Below, one piece after another: positions 1 to 8,135 of a DNA stretch of 64,000 nucleotides. The stretch comes from Bacillus marasmi (GTDB lineage Bacteria; Bacillota; Bacilli; Bacillales; Cytobacillaceae). The notes under the pieces were generated by a model, which made no database searches, was not told the DNA's origin, and saw only the letters and a list, made by a program, of their open reading frames with translations. The first letter of the stretch is position 1. Every line of letters begins with the position of its first letter. The position numbers were made by a program, and so were the translations under genes. The stretch is taken from assembly GCF_902168435.1 (NCBI RefSeq), contig NZ_LR656165.1, positions 186,001 to 250,000 on the forward strand, written 5' to 3'.

Positions 1-1036
1 CTTTAATATATAGGAATGAATTATTAAGAGAAGTATTTTTCTTAAAGTCAGCATTTCCTACATATATCTTGGAATTCCCCTTAATATCCACAACCTTATT
101 GAAATCGGCAAAACCTGTAATATAGAGGTTTGAATAGTTTTCAATCGTCAACCCGTCAGAATTTGAAAACTTAATATCGCCGCCAACAAATAGATTACTT
201 TTTGTAATTTTTACTGATTTTTTAAAATCCACATCGTTTTCCACATAAACAGTCGACTCCGAGATTGGATTATTCATATTTCCATTAACGTCTAACGATT
301 TAACTTTGACTGTCGATTTATTAAACTTCAAATCGTTGAAATTGTTTGGAGTTACAATATCACGTAAATCAAGGCAGGATTTACCGCTATAATCAAAGTT
401 GTTCGAAAACGTACAGCCAATCGTAATCGTATCTGGAAAAGTAATTTTTAATGAAGGAGGAAGTTGAACGATATTTTCAGGTTGCCCAGTACCTTGTTCA
501 ACACTTTGCACCATTGTAACAAAATTGGAGAAGTTAATTGTTACACTGGCAGTTATTTCTGAAGGTTTGCCATTGTTGTCACCAATGCTCTTAGCACTGA
601 CAACTAGCTCCTGGCCTGATACGTTTTTTGTAAAAGTGATTGATTCAAGTTTAAATGAGGCATTTTCGTTATTTTTTATAGGAACAGTCAGTGGCTTAAT
701 TTCATCATCCAATTTATCTATTAATATATCAATTGCGCGTTCTGTATAATGTCCTTCTGGGTTTTCGATATTGCCGTTGGTTGCATGCTCTGCTTCTACT
801 ATTGTAGTTACTTGATTTATAAGGTTATTCGAGGCATTTTTTACAGCATGCTCAAAATACCTCGCTCCCATCTCAGCCAACTCAACTGATTGAGATTTGC
901 TTTCTACAACAACGTTTTGCTTAGCACCTGTGAACGCGTTTGACACTAACGCTAAAGAAAGTACGCCAAAAACAATGATTGTCAATAAAACAGTTATCAG
1001 CGCATAACCTTGATTATTTTTTAAAATATCTTTCAT
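1..1036 (-). CDS. PilX/GspK-like minor pilin with repetitive C-terminal region (3' end outside window)
   Basis: An open frame from ATG at 1036 runs off the window at base 1 after 345 codons. The N-terminus (MKDILKNNQG then YALITVLL) is a class III prepilin signal: a short basic leader, Gly at -1 and a hydrophobic helix of about 20 residues. Position +5 is Thr rather than Glu, as is usual for the PilX/GspK minor pilins that sit at the pilus tip. From about residue 240 the protein becomes a string of short similar strands (SNLFVGGDIKF, SNLYITGFADF, SKIYVGNADF) about 20 residues apart, which looks like a right-handed beta-helix. It lies 3 nt after the PilW-like gene and is surely co-transcribed. 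A role as adhesive or capping tip subunit of a type IV-like pilus is inference; the family call is fairly sure. Confidence 0.75.
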   Translation of the reverse strand, partial: MKDILKNNQGYALITVLLTIIVFGVLSLALVSNAFTGAKQNVVVESKSQSVELAEMGARYFEHAVKNASNNLINQVTTIVEAEHATNGNIENPEGHYTERAIDILIDKLDDEIKPLTVPIKNNENASFKLESITFTKNVSGQELVVSAKSIGDNNGKPSEITASVTINFSNFVTMVQSVEQGTGQPENIVQLPPSLKITFPDTITIGCTFSNNFDYSGKSCLDLRDIVTPNNFNDLKFNKSTVKVKSLDVNGNMNNPISESTVYVENDVDFKKSVKITKSNLFVGGDIKFSNSDGLTIENYSNLYITGFADFNKVVDIKGNSKIYVGNADFKKNTSLNNSFLYIK

Positions 1037-1039
1037 TCT

Positions 1040-1468
1040 TTAATCACCACTCTTTAATCTAGATAGGACTGTCTCTATGGTTACTTTATTTTGTTCATCA
1101 TTTTTATCTGCGGCAATTAAGGTAAAATTTAGATTTTCAATATCTGGATTGACGTTTTTATTACCGCTAAAGTTGGATTTTAAACAAATTTGCGGATTCT
1201 TTAAGACAAGTGTATCAGAACTATTCGCTAGCTTAATTTCGCAGTTCGATACAGTAATTTGATATGAATTTGCTGAACCTCTATGGAAATTCATCATCGA
1301 AGTTATCGCAACATTGGCTTCCTGCTGGATCTGACTTTTTTTAATAGTTTTGCTCGAAAATTGATAGCCTTGAAAGAAAACATTCCATATCCCCATACCA
1401 ATAATTGAAAGGATAGTGACAGTAGCTAATACCTCGAGAAGAGTAATTCCTTTTTCATTGTGATACAT
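1040..1468 (-). CDS. PilW/GspJ-like prepilin
   Basis: A 142-residue pseudopilin. The leader MYHNEKG is followed by ITLLEVLATVTIL, so the prepilin peptidase site (Gly -1, Glu +5) and the hydrophobic assembly helix are clear. The rest is a short soluble domain with two Cys (in NCEIKL and ICLKSN) that could form a disulphide. The ribosome site GGGGGA lies in the last codons of the upstream prepilin gene and the next gene starts 3 nt after the stop, so the three pilin genes look translationally coupled. Likely a minor pilin of a type IV pilus or competence-like pseudopilus. The exact subfamily (PilW, GspJ or ComGF-like) is inferred from gene order. Confidence 0.75.
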   Translation of the reverse strand: MYHNEKGITLLEVLATVTILSIIGMGIWNVFFQGYQFSSKTIKKSQIQQEANVAITSMMNFHRGSANSYQITVSNCEIKLANSSDTLVLKNPQICLKSNFSGNKNVNPDIENLNFTLIAADKNDEQNKVTIETVLSRLKSGD

Positions 1469-1471
1469 ATC

Positions 1472-1927
1472 TTATTCCCCCAAGACCAGATAACCAAAGC
1501 TTTCGCCAACCAAGACATTTTTATTATTTTTTAACTGCACATGGATTTGATGTACCTTTGTTGGACCTGATTTTGCAATGCTAGCATCGAGGTCTGAATC
1601 CTTAGCAATTTTTACAACGACTTTTTCGTCATCGCGTGTTGCTTCTGATATATAGTATGTATCCTTTTCCTCCAAATACGCTGGCTTCGAATACATTATT
1701 GGATTGCTGAGATAGTTGATTACTTCGGTGTCCTCTTGCCATTCAACAAGTATCTGCTTCGCTGTATTGATTCCCTGTAATTTGGTTTCATTTTGTTGAT
1801 TTAAAAAACCCATTTGCGGGAAAATATTCATTATTGAGATAAGAATGAGGATTAATATTGAAATGGAAATAAGGACTTCAAGGAGTGAAATTCCGTCTTG
1901 ATTCAATACCCCTATCAATTTTTTCAT
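1472..1927 (-). CDS. PilV/GspI-like prepilin
   Basis: A prepilin of 151 residues. The leader MKKLIGVLNQDG precedes ISLLEVLISISIL, giving Gly -1 and Glu +5 for prepilin peptidase, then a hydrophobic helix. The frame is open to GTG at 1936, but GAGG at 1936-1939 sits 8 nt before ATG 1927, so I take 1927 as the start. It is the first gene of a three-gene minor-pilin set; the short signature and order (PilV-, PilW-, PilX-like) match minor-pilin operons of type IV pili. In B. subtilis the corresponding neighbour of folC is comC, the prepilin peptidase gene. Here structural pilins lie about 740 bp downstream of folC, so the rest of a pilus locus may lie to the left. Confidence 0.75.
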   Translation of the reverse strand: MKKLIGVLNQDGISLLEVLISISILILILISIMNIFPQMGFLNQQNETKLQGINTAKQILVEWQEDTEVINYLSNPIMYSKPAYLEEKDTYYISEATRDDEKVVVKIAKDSDLDASIAKSGPTKVHQIHVQLKNNKNVLVGESFGYLVLGE

Positions 1928-1936
1928 CAGCATCAC

Positions 1937-2328
1937 CTCACTATCTTTATTATTATTTCTTTTTAATTATTTTTTTAATATAACACTAATATATCGCTTT
2001 TTTAAGCACAATCCTGTGTAATTTCCCACATATTCAAGTCAAACGCTTAAAAATGAATTTAAATAAAAATCATACTTTGGGACTTTTTCACTAGTTTTAG
2101 AATTAATCATACAATCTCTCATCATTTCATGTCTACCAAAAAGGCTTTATTTTTATCAGAAAAATTTGAAAATTCGTATATGGTATTTAGGTGGAAATCA
2201 AATGATGAGAAAAATCCGGTTATCGGTTATTTATAATAGTGTGTTGTGGGGTCGCTTTTCGTGGGGATTGGGATTTGGAATCAGCGTGGGGGGGTTGAGT
2301 CTTTTGCAGTAGGGTCTATTTGGCTTTA
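1937..2328. other. AT-rich gap upstream of the prepilin genes
   Basis: No convincing gene. It should hold the promoter of the minor-pilin genes, but I see no clear -35/-10 pair. A plus-strand ORF of 36 codons (ATG 2202, stop 2310-2312) has AGGTGG 8 nt upstream and a hydrophobic, Gly-rich C-terminus; it ends in G-rich DNA next to the repeat array. I regard it as possible but unproven. Confidence 0.4.
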
Positions 2329-2592
2329 AGTGCCCTCTTTTGGAGGATTCTCTATAAATAGGGCACTTAACTAGGCTATTAGTGTCCTCTTTTGACGTGA
2401 GTTCTGAAAATGAGGGCACTTATCGATATTATTAGTGCCCTCTTTTGACGTGAGCTCTGAAAATGAGGGCACTTATCGATATTATTAGTGTCCTCTTTTG
2501 ACGTGAGTTCTGAAAATGAGGGCACTTATCGATATTATTAGTGTCCTCTTTTGACGAGATCTCTGAAAAGAGGATACTTATCAATTTTTCCA
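2329..2592. repeat. Hairpin tandem array, 52-53 bp unit, 5 copies
   Basis: Five units start with AGTG at 2329, 2381, 2434, 2487 and 2540. Each is an inverted repeat: AGTGCCCTCTTTT, a 13-nt centre (GACGTGAGTTCTG), then AAAATGAGGGCACT, with spacer TATCGATATTATT. The outer copies are degenerate, the three inner ones nearly identical. The array lies between the prepilin genes and the hairpin that follows folC. A diverged array of the same type is at 50382-50540. Apparent minus-strand ORFs inside it are products of the repeat. Confidence 0.9.
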
Positions 2593-2597
2593 CATTT

Positions 2598-2645
2598 AAA
2601 GGGTTTATCTGTATCGCACAAACAAATGGCACAGATAAACCCTTT
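2598..2645 (-). terminator. Hairpin after folC
   Basis: A perfect 15-bp inverted repeat (AAAGGGTTTATCTGT at 2598-2612 with its complement at 2631-2645) lies 24 nt after the folC stop. The T-tract on the minus strand is poor, so it may protect the 3' end rather than be a strong terminator. Confidence 0.5.
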
Positions 2646-2668
2646 ATAGATTGTCTGGTCATCAGTAT

Positions 2669-3982
2669 TTATTTTAGCAGCTGTAACAAGACTGGCTTAA
2701 CCTCTGATAAGAAGTAAAGTGACCCGGTAATGACGAGGATGCTGTCTGGGTTTTCGCTTTGTTCATTAAGGAGGCGTTCGAGACCTGCGCGCCAATCAGG
2801 TTCTGTATGCTTGTTTGCCGATGTGCTGAGGGCTGCGAGGTCCTCCGCTTTCGACGCTCTTGGATAGTCGAATTGAGTAAATGTAATGCTGTCCGCAACT
2901 TCATCTAGCTTGGCAATCATGTTGTCGAGCTTTTTGTCGGCGAGAGCAGTGAAAAGAATGTTTATTTTTTTGGCATGATATCGTTTGGTTAATTCACTCG
3001 CCAATGCGTCGATGCCTTCTTGATTGTGAGCACCGTCAATGATGATGGTCGGCTCGTCGGAGATTAACTCAAATCGACCTGGCCAGTAGGCACGCTCGAG
3101 ACCAGCGCCGATTTGATTTTCGTCGATTAAGAACGCATAAAGCTGGGACAGGATTTGCGATGCCATGACTGCGAGAGCCGCATTGTCGAGCTGGTGCTGA
3201 CCAAGCATCGAGATTTTGAAATTATTTAAGTCCCTATACAACGCGGAGCTAAAGTTGAATTGTGCTCCATTTGGTAAAGTTTCAGGCTGAGATATGTTGA
3301 ACTCTTTGCCAAGCTGGTAAAGCGGTGCTTTCGCAGCTTTGGCTTTCGTTTCGATGACGCGAATGGCCTCCGGTTGTTTTACGGCCGTTACGATTGAAGT
3401 GCCGTTTTTGATGATACCCGCTTTTTCTGTGGCAATTTGCTCGTATGTATCACCGAGAATATTAGTATGATCGAGCCCGATGCTAGTGATAATCGAGAGC
3501 AACGGATGGATGACGTTCGTGGAATCGAATCGACCTCCAAGACCAACTTCAAATAACGCAACATCAACCGGGTTGACTTTTGAAAAATAATAAAGGGCCA
3601 TCGCTGTAATTACTTCAAATTCAGTCGGACCACCGAGATCAGTGCTTTCAAGCTCTTCGGCAAGTGGTTTGATTGCATTAGCAAGTTGGAGCATCTCTTC
3701 GTCGGAAATCGGTTTGCCGTTGACGCTGATGCGCTCATTGAATTGTTCAAAATAAGGCGAGGTAAACGAACCGACATAATAGCCTGCTTCTTCGAGGATG
3801 CAGCGCAAGAATGTTAATGTCGAGCCTTTTCCGTTCGTTCCACCGATATGAATCGCCTTGATGTTCCGCTCAGGATGGTCAAGGCGCTCCATCATCCACT
3901 CCATTCTCTTCAAGCCTGGTTTAATGCCGAGCCGGAGACGAGCATGTATCCAGGTTAGTGCTTCATCATAAGTTTGAAACAT
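2669..3982 (-). CDS. folC: Folylpolyglutamate synthase / dihydrofolate synthase
   Basis: Cytoplasmic ligase of the Mur ligase family that adds glutamate to dihydropteroate and to tetrahydrofolates, retaining folate in the cell. At 437 residues it is normal for the family. The P-loop GGTNGKGSTLTF is at residues 47-58, the Mur-type central motif GLGGRFDSTNV at about 150, and the C-terminal domain carries IIIDGAHNQEG. Start ATG 3982 follows GGAGGTG by about 10 nt. It lies downstream of valS as in B. subtilis, but a 21-bp tandem array separates the two. The gene normally found next, comC, is not seen in this window. Confidence 0.95.
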   Translation of the reverse strand: MFQTYDEALTWIHARLRLGIKPGLKRMEWMMERLDHPERNIKAIHIGGTNGKGSTLTFLRCILEEAGYYVGSFTSPYFEQFNERISVNGKPISDEEMLQLANAIKPLAEELESTDLGGPTEFEVITAMALYYFSKVNPVDVALFEVGLGGRFDSTNVIHPLLSIITSIGLDHTNILGDTYEQIATEKAGIIKNGTSIVTAVKQPEAIRVIETKAKAAKAPLYQLGKEFNISQPETLPNGAQFNFSSALYRDLNNFKISMLGQHQLDNAALAVMASQILSQLYAFLIDENQIGAGLERAYWPGRFELISDEPTIIIDGAHNQEGIDALASELTKRYHAKKINILFTALADKKLDNMIAKLDEVADSITFTQFDYPRASKAEDLAALSTSANKHTEPDWRAGLERLLNEQSENPDSILVITGSLYFLSEVKPVLLQLLK

Positions 3983-4019
3983 AGTGTTTGTTCACCTCCA
4001 TTGTCTTTTTGCTTGTGGT

Positions 4020-4145
4020 CTATTAGCCGATTTTGCTGGTCTATTAGCTGATTTCGGCTTTCTATTAGCCGATTTGTGCATCCTATTAGCCGAATTTGGT
4101 GTTCTATTAGCCAAATTCAACACTCTATTAGCGCTTGCCACAAGT
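4020..4145. repeat. Tandem array, 21-bp unit, 6 copies
   Basis: CTATTAG recurs exactly every 21 bp at 4020, 4041, 4062, 4083, 4104 and 4125; the consensus is CTATTAGCCGATTTNNNNNNT. Because 21 is a multiple of three it stays open in one plus-strand frame (a repeated LLADFG-like peptide), but no suitable ribosome site supports translation. It fills the gap between valS and folC. Confidence 0.9.
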
Positions 4146-4177
4146 TTGCTACAATTAACATTAAAAACCGCACCCCA

Positions 4178-4231
4178 TTTAACGCTTTAAAGCAGTGGGG
4201 GACAGGCCCCCACTGCACTAGTGCGTTAAAG
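4178..4231. terminator. GGGGGACAG palindrome at the end of valS
   Basis: A long imperfect palindrome: TTTAACGC outer arm, inner arm GCAGTGGGGG, loop ACAGG, CCCCCACTGC, outer arm GCGTTAAA. It overlaps the valS stop codon (4226-4228). The same core with a perfect stem is at 8054-8096, also abutting a stop codon. It probably ends or stabilises the valS transcript; there is no long T-tract. Confidence 0.6.
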
Positions 4232-6871
4232 TGTTTTGAGTTCTTGTAGTCGCACTTCTACTGCTGCGCGTTTTTCGATGTAGTCTGCTTCTTTGGCACG
4301 TTCTTCTTCGATTACTTTTGCTGGAGCTTTGGCAACAAAGCCTTCGTTGCTTAGCTTCTTCTGAACACGCTCAACTTCTTTGTTAAGCTTATCTAGCTCT
4401 TTACCTAAGCGAGCAATTTCTTCATCAAGATTGATTAAGCCTGCTAATGGTAAGAAGATTTCAGCACCTGTTACAACTGCTGTCATTGCTTTTTCCGGAG
4501 TTTCGATATCTACTCCAATTACAAGTTCTTCAGGGTTACAGAAACGCTCGATGTAGCCGCGGTTACTTTCTAGAACTGCTGCCACACCAGCATCTTTCGC
4601 CTTTAACACCATTTTGATTTTTTTGCTAAGTGGTGTGTTTACTTCCGCACGGCTGTTACGAACAGAACGGATAATTTCTACCAATAGCTTCATTTCGTTA
4701 GCAGCTTGATCATCAACTAATGCCGGGTCAACTACTGGCCAGCTAGCTGTAGTGATGGACTCACCAGCGTGAGGTAAGTTCTGCCAGATTTCTTCGGTAA
4801 TGAATGGCATGAATGGATGCAATAAACGCATAGTTTGATCCAATACATACGCTAAAATCGAGCGAGTTGTTTTCTTCGCTGCTTCATCTTCACCGTATAA
4901 TGGCAACTTCGCCATTTCGATGTACCAGTCACAGAAATCATCCCAAATGAAGTTATACAAGTAACGACCAACTTCACCGAATTCGTAACGGTCAGATAGA
5001 CGTGTTACATTTTCGATTGTTTCGTTTAAGCGAGTTAAAATCCACTTGTCAGCAACTGATTTTTCACCGCTAAGGTCGATTTCCTCAAAAGTCATTCCGT
5101 TCATATTCATTAAGGCGAAGCGAGATGCGTTCCAAATTTTATTAGCAAAGTTCCAAGTTGCTTCAACTTTTTCTGTGCTATAACGTAAGTCTTGACCTGG
5201 TGAGCTTCCTGTTGATAGGAAATAGCGCAAGGAGTCAGCACCGTAATTGTCGATAACTTCCATTGGGTCTACACCGTTACCAAGCGATTTGCTCATCTTG
5301 CGGCCTTGTGCGTCACGAACCAAGCCGTGGATTAGAACATCCTCAAACGGACGTCCACCAGTGAACTCAATTCCTTGGAAAATCATTCGAGATACCCAGA
5401 AGAAAATGATGTCATAACCTGTTACAAGTGCTGCAGTTGGGTAATAACGTTTGAAATCAGCAGCTTCCTCATTTGGCCAACCTAATGTTGAAAATGGCCA
5501 TAGCGCTGATGAGAACCAAGTATCTAATACATCATTATCTTGAACCCAGTTTTCAATGTCCGCAGGTGGCTCGTTCTCTACGTAAATTTCTCCGGTTTCC
5601 TTATGGTACCAAGCCGGAATGCGGTGACCCCACCAAAGCTGACGAGAAATACACCAGTCGCGAATGTTTTCCATCCAACGTAGGTACGTTTTCTCAAAGC
5701 GTTCTGGTACGAAATTTACCTTTTCTTCTTTTTCCTGTAAGGCGATAGCAGCGTCCGCTAATGGCTGCATTTTTACAAACCATTGCGTTGAAAGGTAAGG
5801 CTCAACAACTGCGCCACTGCGCTCAGAGTGTCCTACTGAGTGTAAGTGCTCTTCAATTTTGAACAGTACGCCTTGTTCTTGCAGATCCTTCACGATTTGC
5901 TTGCGGCATTCGAAGCGGTCCATACCTTGATATTTGCCGGCGCGAGCATTCATTGTTCCGTCTTCGTTCATCACTAATACGCGCTCAAGATTGTGACGGT
6001 TTCCTACCTCAAAATCGTTCGGGTCGTGAGCTGGGGTAATTTTAACTGCCCCTGAACCGAATTCCATATCAACATAATCGTCACCAACAATTGGAATTTC
6101 GCGGCCAACGATTGGTAGAATTACGGTCTTGCCAATCATGTCCTTATAGCGTGGGTCCTCTGGATGAACCGCTACCGCTGTATCGCCAAGCATTGTTTCC
6201 GGTCGAGTTGTGGCGATCTCAATATGCCCAGAACCGTCAGCAAATGGATATTTCATATGATAAAACGCACCTTGTACGTCTTTGTAAATTACTTCGATAT
6301 CTGATAATGCTGTTTTCGTGGATGGATCCCAGTTAATAATGTACTCGCCACGATAGATTAAGCCTTTTTTGTAAAGCGATACGAATACCTCTTTAACAGC
6401 ATCAGATAGACCTTCATCAAGCGTGAAGCGTTCGCGCGAATAATCCAAGCCAAGTCCTAGCTTCGACCATTGCTCACGAATGTGACCAGCGTACTCTTCT
6501 TTCCATCTCCATGTTTCCTCAACGAATTTTTCGCGACCTAGATCATAACGGCTTTTGCCTTCACCGCGAAGCTTTTCTTCAACCTTTGCTTGCGTTGCAA
6601 TTCCGGCATGGTCCATCCCTGGTAACCATAATACATCATAGCCCTGCATCCGTTTCATTCTTGTTAAGATGTCTTGAAGCGTTGTATCCCAAGCGTGGCC
6701 TAGGTGTAGCTTCCCAGTTACGTTTGGCGGTGGAATTACGATTGTGTATGGCTGTTTGTCAGCCTCACCCTTTGCTTCGAAAAATTTACCTTGTAACCAC
6801 CAATCATAGCGACCTTGTTCAATCGACTGCGGATCATATTTAGTCGGCATTGAAAGTTCTTTCGTCTCCAT
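4226..6871 (-). CDS. valS: Valyl-tRNA synthetase
   Basis: Class I aminoacyl-tRNA synthetase charging tRNA-Val, 881 residues from ATG 6871 (B. subtilis ValS is about 880). The frame is open further upstream, but GGAGGT at 6878-6883 and homology ([14 protein letters not shown]) fix the start. Seen in order: HIGH motif as HLGH at residues 56-59 in [14 protein letters not shown], an editing domain inserted in the Rossmann fold, KMSKS in [11 protein letters not shown] near residue 525, an anticodon-binding helical domain, and a C-terminal coiled coil (about 810-881) rich in Glu/Lys. Expression should be controlled by the valine T-box leader upstream. A repeat-filled stretch of about 390 bp separates that leader from the start codon. 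Confidence 0.97.
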   Translation of the reverse strand: METKELSMPTKYDPQSIEQGRYDWWLQGKFFEAKGEADKQPYTIVIPPPNVTGKLHLGHAWDTTLQDILTRMKRMQGYDVLWLPGMDHAGIATQAKVEEKLRGEGKSRYDLGREKFVEETWRWKEEYAGHIREQWSKLGLGLDYSRERFTLDEGLSDAVKEVFVSLYKKGLIYRGEYIINWDPSTKTALSDIEVIYKDVQGAFYHMKYPFADGSGHIEIATTRPETMLGDTAVAVHPEDPRYKDMIGKTVILPIVGREIPIVGDDYVDMEFGSGAVKITPAHDPNDFEVGNRHNLERVLVMNEDGTMNARAGKYQGMDRFECRKQIVKDLQEQGVLFKIEEHLHSVGHSERSGAVVEPYLSTQWFVKMQPLADAAIALQEKEEKVNFVPERFEKTYLRWMENIRDWCISRQLWWGHRIPAWYHKETGEIYVENEPPADIENWVQDNDVLDTWFSSALWPFSTLGWPNEEAADFKRYYPTAALVTGYDIIFFWVSRMIFQGIEFTGGRPFEDVLIHGLVRDAQGRKMSKSLGNGVDPMEVIDNYGADSLRYFLSTGSSPGQDLRYSTEKVEATWNFANKIWNASRFALMNMNGMTFEEIDLSGEKSVADKWILTRLNETIENVTRLSDRYEFGEVGRYLYNFIWDDFCDWYIEMAKLPLYGEDEAAKKTTRSILAYVLDQTMRLLHPFMPFITEEIWQNLPHAGESITTASWPVVDPALVDDQAANEMKLLVEIIRSVRNSRAEVNTPLSKKIKMVLKAKDAGVAAVLESNRGYIERFCNPEELVIGVDIETPEKAMTAVVTGAEIFLPLAGLINLDEEIARLGKELDKLNKEVERVQKKLSNEGFVAKAPAKVIEEERAKEADYIEKRAAVEVRLQELKTL

Positions 6872-7015
6872 TTTGTTACCTCCATTTTTTAAAAATAAAT
6901 ACTTACATCCATACTCATTAGTTGTTTCGTGAAAAATAAAGTCTATTTTCGCAAAGAATATTGCTTTTTCGCTAACAGGGGATGCCCCTTCGGACAGGTT
7001 GGTTAAATTAAGGAT

Positions 7016-7240
7016 TGGATATCCGCTAATGATTGTCTGGTGATACGAGCGGACACAGCGTACCTTATTTGCCCCCAAAAACTATCATTTCAAGGTTTTA
7101 CGGACATCAGATCCCTTATTTGGCCCAAATCTTGTGGCTCTGATATAAATTTGGGGAAATAGCGGCTTCTGTGTCCGCTTCCACCTCGAAAGCCCTGTAT
7201 TTGTCACAAATAAAGGCCTGGATGTCCGCTAAAAATTGTT
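7016..7240. repeat. Degenerate repeats with GCGGACA / TGTCCGC arms
   Basis: The stretch between the valS T-box terminator and the valS start holds several copies of GCGGACA or its complement (7016-7021, 7049-7055, 7101-7106, about 7171 and about 7229). Two neighbouring GGACA copies are 51 bp apart (7051, 7102), close to the unit size of the clean arrays in the window. It looks like a decayed hairpin array lying within the valS untranslated leader. Confidence 0.5.
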
Positions 7241-7261
7241 TCCAACCTTCTTCAAAACAAA

Positions 7262-7550
7262 AAACCCCATTCGTCAAAAAAAGGACGAATGGAGTTAGCT
7301 TCGCGGTACCACCTTTATTCCAGCTAGCACGGCAATTGCACTAGTTGGCACTTAAACCTTTAACGGATGTCCCGTCTCCAACTACTTGTATATCGTTCAC
7401 TGGAGATGCTCAAGGGCGACCTTCCAATGGTCTGTTTAGGATGCTTTCAGCAATTGCCTCCCTCTCTAGAAAACAGATGAACATTGTACTCTTCCCTATC
7501 AACGCAATTATGTAAAATTGTATATTCCGCCTTATGCGGATTCAAATTTG
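7262..7550 (-). promoter_or_regulatory. T-box leader of valS (Val specifier GTC)
   Basis: On the minus strand the conserved T-box AAAGGTGGTACCGCG (about 7301-7315) precedes an antiterminator/terminator region whose terminator stem is CCATTCGTCC / GACGAATGG followed by a T-run near 7262. Upstream are the AGAGAGGGAGG stem region and a specifier loop GGAAGGTCGCCCTTGAG in which GTC (minus strand of 7418-7420) is a Val codon. Known T-boxes bind uncharged tRNA and read through when the cognate amino acid is scarce, so this leader fits valS. Confidence 0.93.
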
Positions 7551-7557
7551 TCCATAG

Positions 7558-7590
7558 ATTATACTACCTAAAAATATGGACAATCGTCAA
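7558..7590 (-). promoter_or_regulatory. Probable SigA promoter of the valS leader
   Basis: Minus strand: TTGACG (7585-7590) and, after an 18-nt spacer, TAGTAT overlapping TATAAT (7558-7563), immediately upstream of the T-box stem I. Confidence 0.65.
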
Positions 7591-7681
7591 TCATCTTTAC
7601 CGATTTTTTTCTAGTATATACATTTTCGGAGAATTGTTTCGATTGCAAATAGCACTTTTTTAAAAATTTGGGCATAAGATA

Positions 7682-7800
7682 TTAGAAAAGCGGAAGCGCC
7701 TTGCTCAGGGGCGACAGGTACAAGACGATCCCTGCAGGAAATCCTGATTTCCGGAAGGGATTGGCTTGTGACCCCGAGCCACTAGGCGCTGGAGCTCGCC
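7682..7800 (+). repeat. Dispersed repeat family A, copy 1
   Basis: A unit of about 115 bp beginning AAAGCGGAAGCGCCTTGCTC, with inner GGGGCGACAGG and outer arms GAAGCGCC / GGCGCTGGAG, so it can fold on itself. Further copies are at 24636-24870 (longer, decayed) and 60872-60995 (inverted). No ORF. Confidence 0.85.
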
Positions 7801-7861
7801 ACTGCTCTTGTTAAAATTTAATTTATACACTCATTGTACAGAAATTGAAGGGGGAAGAAAG

Positions 7862-8053
7862 TTGAAGCGCAGATATAGTCCTTATACCCTTCCGCCATGG
7901 CTTCGTACGATTCGTAATGTATGTGGGCAATTTATCATTCCATTTTGTGTATTTCAGGGAATCCGGACAATTTTCCTACCAACAACCTTTGACGTCCTGT
8001 TCCTCACCGTACTCATCCTACTCGCAATGGCATTCCAATTCGAATTACTATAA
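7862..8053 (+). CDS. Small membrane protein of unknown function (63 residues)
   Basis: A plus-strand gene in a minus-strand region. TTG 7862 follows GAAGGGGGAAGAAAG with good spacing. The longer frame from ATG 7808 lacks a ribosome site. The product begins with a basic, Pro-containing stretch (KRRYSPYTLPPWLR) and continues with two likely membrane segments (about residues 20-38 and 43-60). The stop codon abuts a perfect GGGGGACAG hairpin. It lies between the valS leader and ysxE. I do not recognise a named family; the composition and ribosome site argue for a real gene. Function unknown. Confidence 0.6.
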   Translation: MKRRYSPYTLPPWLRTIRNVCGQFIIPFCVFQGIRTIFLPTTFDVLFLTVLILLAMAFQFELL

Positions 8054-8096
8054 CGCATTAACGCAGTGGGGGACAGTCCCCCACTGCGTTAATGCG
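8054..8096 (+). terminator. Perfect 20-bp GGGGGA-CAG-TCCCCC hairpin
   Basis: Arms 8054-8073 and 8077-8096 are exact complements with a 3-nt loop (CAG). It starts on the base after the stop codon of the 63-residue protein gene and is followed by AAAAA. A related copy lies at the end of valS (4178-4231). Confidence 0.75.
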
Positions 8097-8135
8097 AAAA
8101 AGGAGCCCAGGTTGACGGTTGTCAATTCTGGGCTC
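8097..8135 (-). terminator. Terminator of ysxE
   Basis: Stem GAGCCCAG (8103-8110) / CTGGGCTC (8128-8135); on the minus strand it is followed by TTTTT. The stem overlaps the ysxE stop codon (8122-8124). Confidence 0.8.

Noticed and set aside
2231-2662. Two minus-strand ORFs of 62 and 76 codons
   Set aside because: They are translations of the 53-bp hairpin repeat and lack ribosome sites.
3984-4190. Plus-strand 68-codon ORF with LLADFG repeats
   Set aside because: It comes from the 21-bp array and begins next to folC without a usable ribosome site.
6872-7078. N-terminal extension of ValS in the long open frame
   Set aside because: ATG 6871 has a perfect ribosome site and matches the family start; the extension is leader and repeat DNA.
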